Below are positions 62,431 to 64,000 of a DNA stretch of 64,000 nt, one piece after another. Made by a program: the position numbers and the translations under genes. Position 1 is the first letter of the stretch, and every line of letters starts with the position of its first letter. The notes beneath the pieces were generated by a model. That model did no database searches. It was given only the letters and a program-made list of their open reading frames with translations, and was not told where the DNA came from. The DNA is from Paramacrobiotus metropolitanus (Eukaryota > Tardigrada > Eutardigrada > Parachela > Macrobiotidae): the NCBI RefSeq assembly GCF_019649055.1, contig NW_026570247.1:1240001-1304000 (forward strand), given 5' to 3'.

Positions 62431-63145
62431 TGATTCTTCTGTGCTAGAGCAAGTAAAGTTTAAATCAGCTTTTTAGAAGATACGAGTTATGTTGACCCGA
62501 AGCAATTAGTGACACAACGGTGTGATAACTTGGTAAAGTCATTTTTTTACTCCTTCGATTACCGCCATCCGTTTTTTTCGCTGACTTCCCTCTAATAGGA
62601 GAAAAACAAGTTCCCGCCGGATATTCTGCAAAGACCTTTGCAACACTGGTTTGGAAATATTTTCCAAGTTGTAAGGTAGGTGAGTTCTGCAGCAAACTTT
62701 CGCAGTTCGTAAGTAATGCAGCATGTTGAAATTGTTAATAAAACAGCCCTGTCAAGCTAAATTTTGGCAGTTGTATAAAACAAATTACGAATGGCAGACA
62801 CGGTTTCTGTTCGTGGCCTCGGGTAGTGCACTTCAAAACGATTAGGTTGTTAAGAACGAAGACTGCGACAGTTGTTGCCCAACGGGAATAGCCCACCTGT
62901 GTTCCACTCAGGGCAACCCGGTTGCTACCGGCCATTTCAGGAAGGTACACTTAATTATAACGCGCGCGTTGCGTTTAATATTGCATAAATTTTGCTGCAA
63001 AGTTACTCTGCAGTAGCCCGAGCCACGTCCTTCCAGAAAAGGGTCGTAACTTTGAAGCTTTGTCATTGTCCAGCACATTAACAGCTGCATACGTGAATAC
63101 TGTAGATTGTTTTCTCATGGCGCGATTGATTTATCTTGGAGAACG

Positions 63146-63883
63146 ATGCAGCGGTATCGGCCGGTGTTGAGGGATACCAACCAGATCAGCCACCAGAACA
63201 CGGTCGTCGTCCGCAATCCGGACGACACGTGGTACCTGGGATACATTCAGGATATGGACGGCGACCAGGCCTTCGTCAATTTCGACTCAACAAAGATCAC
63301 GGCGCGCTGGATACACATGAGCAGCATCTGGCCGCTGCCGTTCTACTGGGAGAGTCCGGGTAACCAAGGTGCTGACATCGTGCCGGCGTACGTTGCCCTG
63401 CGCGATGAAGAGGACGGCCCGTTGCGCTTCCGGCCCGCCTACCTTAAGGGTTGGACGTGTCTGGGTTGCCAGAACTGTGAAATGTTTGCCGTGAGATCCT
63501 TCGACACCCGGGGACTGGTGTATACTGGTCAAGTGGCCGCGGAATTGCCGCCCCGGGGTCCGTCGTTGCTGGGGCGGCGCAGCGGTGTACTCTACACCAA
63601 ACACTTCATTCCCTTCGCCCGGGTACAACATCTTCTAACGGATGCCTCCGATAATTACCGCATCATCAAGCACCTTCGCTGTGCGTTTCAGGACAACCGA
63701 TTTTGTTTAATCGGAATGACTGCGCTCGCTTCCATCTACGCATCGAGCGGGATGGCTGCATGTTCATTACCATCAATATTGCCGATGAGGACATGGAGCT
63801 ATAAGCGTGGACCTGATGAAGGTTCACGCGCAGGATCAGAATTAACGGAATTCTGCCTACCAAAAAGCCTGGCAGTGCTATAA
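63146..63883 (+). pseudogene. Tudor/Agenet-like exon, family copy 3 (broken)
   Basis: Aligned with the intact copy, the expected start ATG is ATT (about 63125), so the first in-frame ATG is 63146. The frame then follows the family closely (HQNTVVVRNPDDTWYLGYIQ, WPLPFYWESPGN, CLGCQNCEMF, YTKHFIPFARVQHLLTDASD) until about 63695. There a small indel shifts the frame: the DCARFHLRIERDGCMF block continues in another frame to a TAA at about 63802, while the original frame runs into unrelated sequence ending at 63883. Lost start plus frameshift make it a pseudogene, though recent. Its F-box exons, if any, would lie beyond the window edge at 64000. Confidence 0.8.
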
Positions 63884-64000
63884 AAGCTCGGCAGTGCTAT
63901 AAAGCAGTGATGAGTGCTATAAATGCTCTCGCATGGAGCATATCCGGCGTCAGGTGCGAAGGGGCACGAGGCGGAAGAAGAAGGAGAATGGGAAGATGTA

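Larger units (their letters stand above)
61267..63145. other. Spacer between family copies 2 and 3
   Basis: Contains a Tc1/mariner-type MITE and upstream blocks duplicated from the front of copy 2. Apart from these, no exon or coding frame was supported. Confidence 0.5.

Overview
The window is animal nuclear DNA. Protein genes are split by many short introns; exons are GC-rich and the surrounding introns and spacers AT-rich, so exons stand out. Splice junctions join in phase and give recognisable animal proteins: mitochondrial ATP synthase beta, a SETD2-type H3K36 methyltransferase, a SID-1/SIDT family membrane protein, a CCDC112-like coiled-coil protein and chemoreceptor-like 7TM proteins. 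Together with a lineage-specific-looking family of proteins combining a Tudor/Agenet-like segment with an F-box, this suggests a small ecdysozoan, most likely a tardigrade. That placement is inference from gene content and style, not from a marker gene.

Layout. 1-5.5 kb: repeats, a two-exon GPCR-like gene (2052-4318) with a foldback element in its intron and a near-perfect hairpin just downstream, and a minus-strand gene for a small secreted peptide precursor (5184-5426). 6.2-12.5 kb: two plus-strand genes in series, a nine-exon CCDC112-like gene and a four-exon F-box gene. 12.5-16.3 kb: accessory DNA, with a 25-bp minisatellite, a TTAA-flanked piggyBac-like element and a 1-kb element with long inverted arms. 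16.5-23.8 kb: an eight-exon SID-1 homologue on the minus strand, with a decayed duplicate of part of it in its first intron. 24-33.3 kb: gene-poor DNA with relics (F-box family fragment, non-LTR retrotransposon tail) and a gustatory-receptor-like gene carrying an in-frame stop. 33.6-49.7 kb: SETD2 (minus, 12 exons) and ATP synthase beta (plus, 7 exons), divergent around a shared 0.7-kb promoter region. 49.7-52.8 kb: spacer with a 38-bp repeat and a complete small LTR retrotransposon with apparently identical LTRs. 52.9-64 kb: a tandem array of the Tudor/Agenet-F-box family in which one copy is intact, one has a shortened first half and one is broken.

The housekeeping genes (ATP synthase beta, SETD2) form a stable core. 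The regions on both sides are dynamic: segmental duplication, pseudogenes, foldback elements and a very young retroelement. Exon coordinates were derived by eye from GT/AG junctions, reading phase and similarity to known families; transcript evidence would be needed to confirm them.
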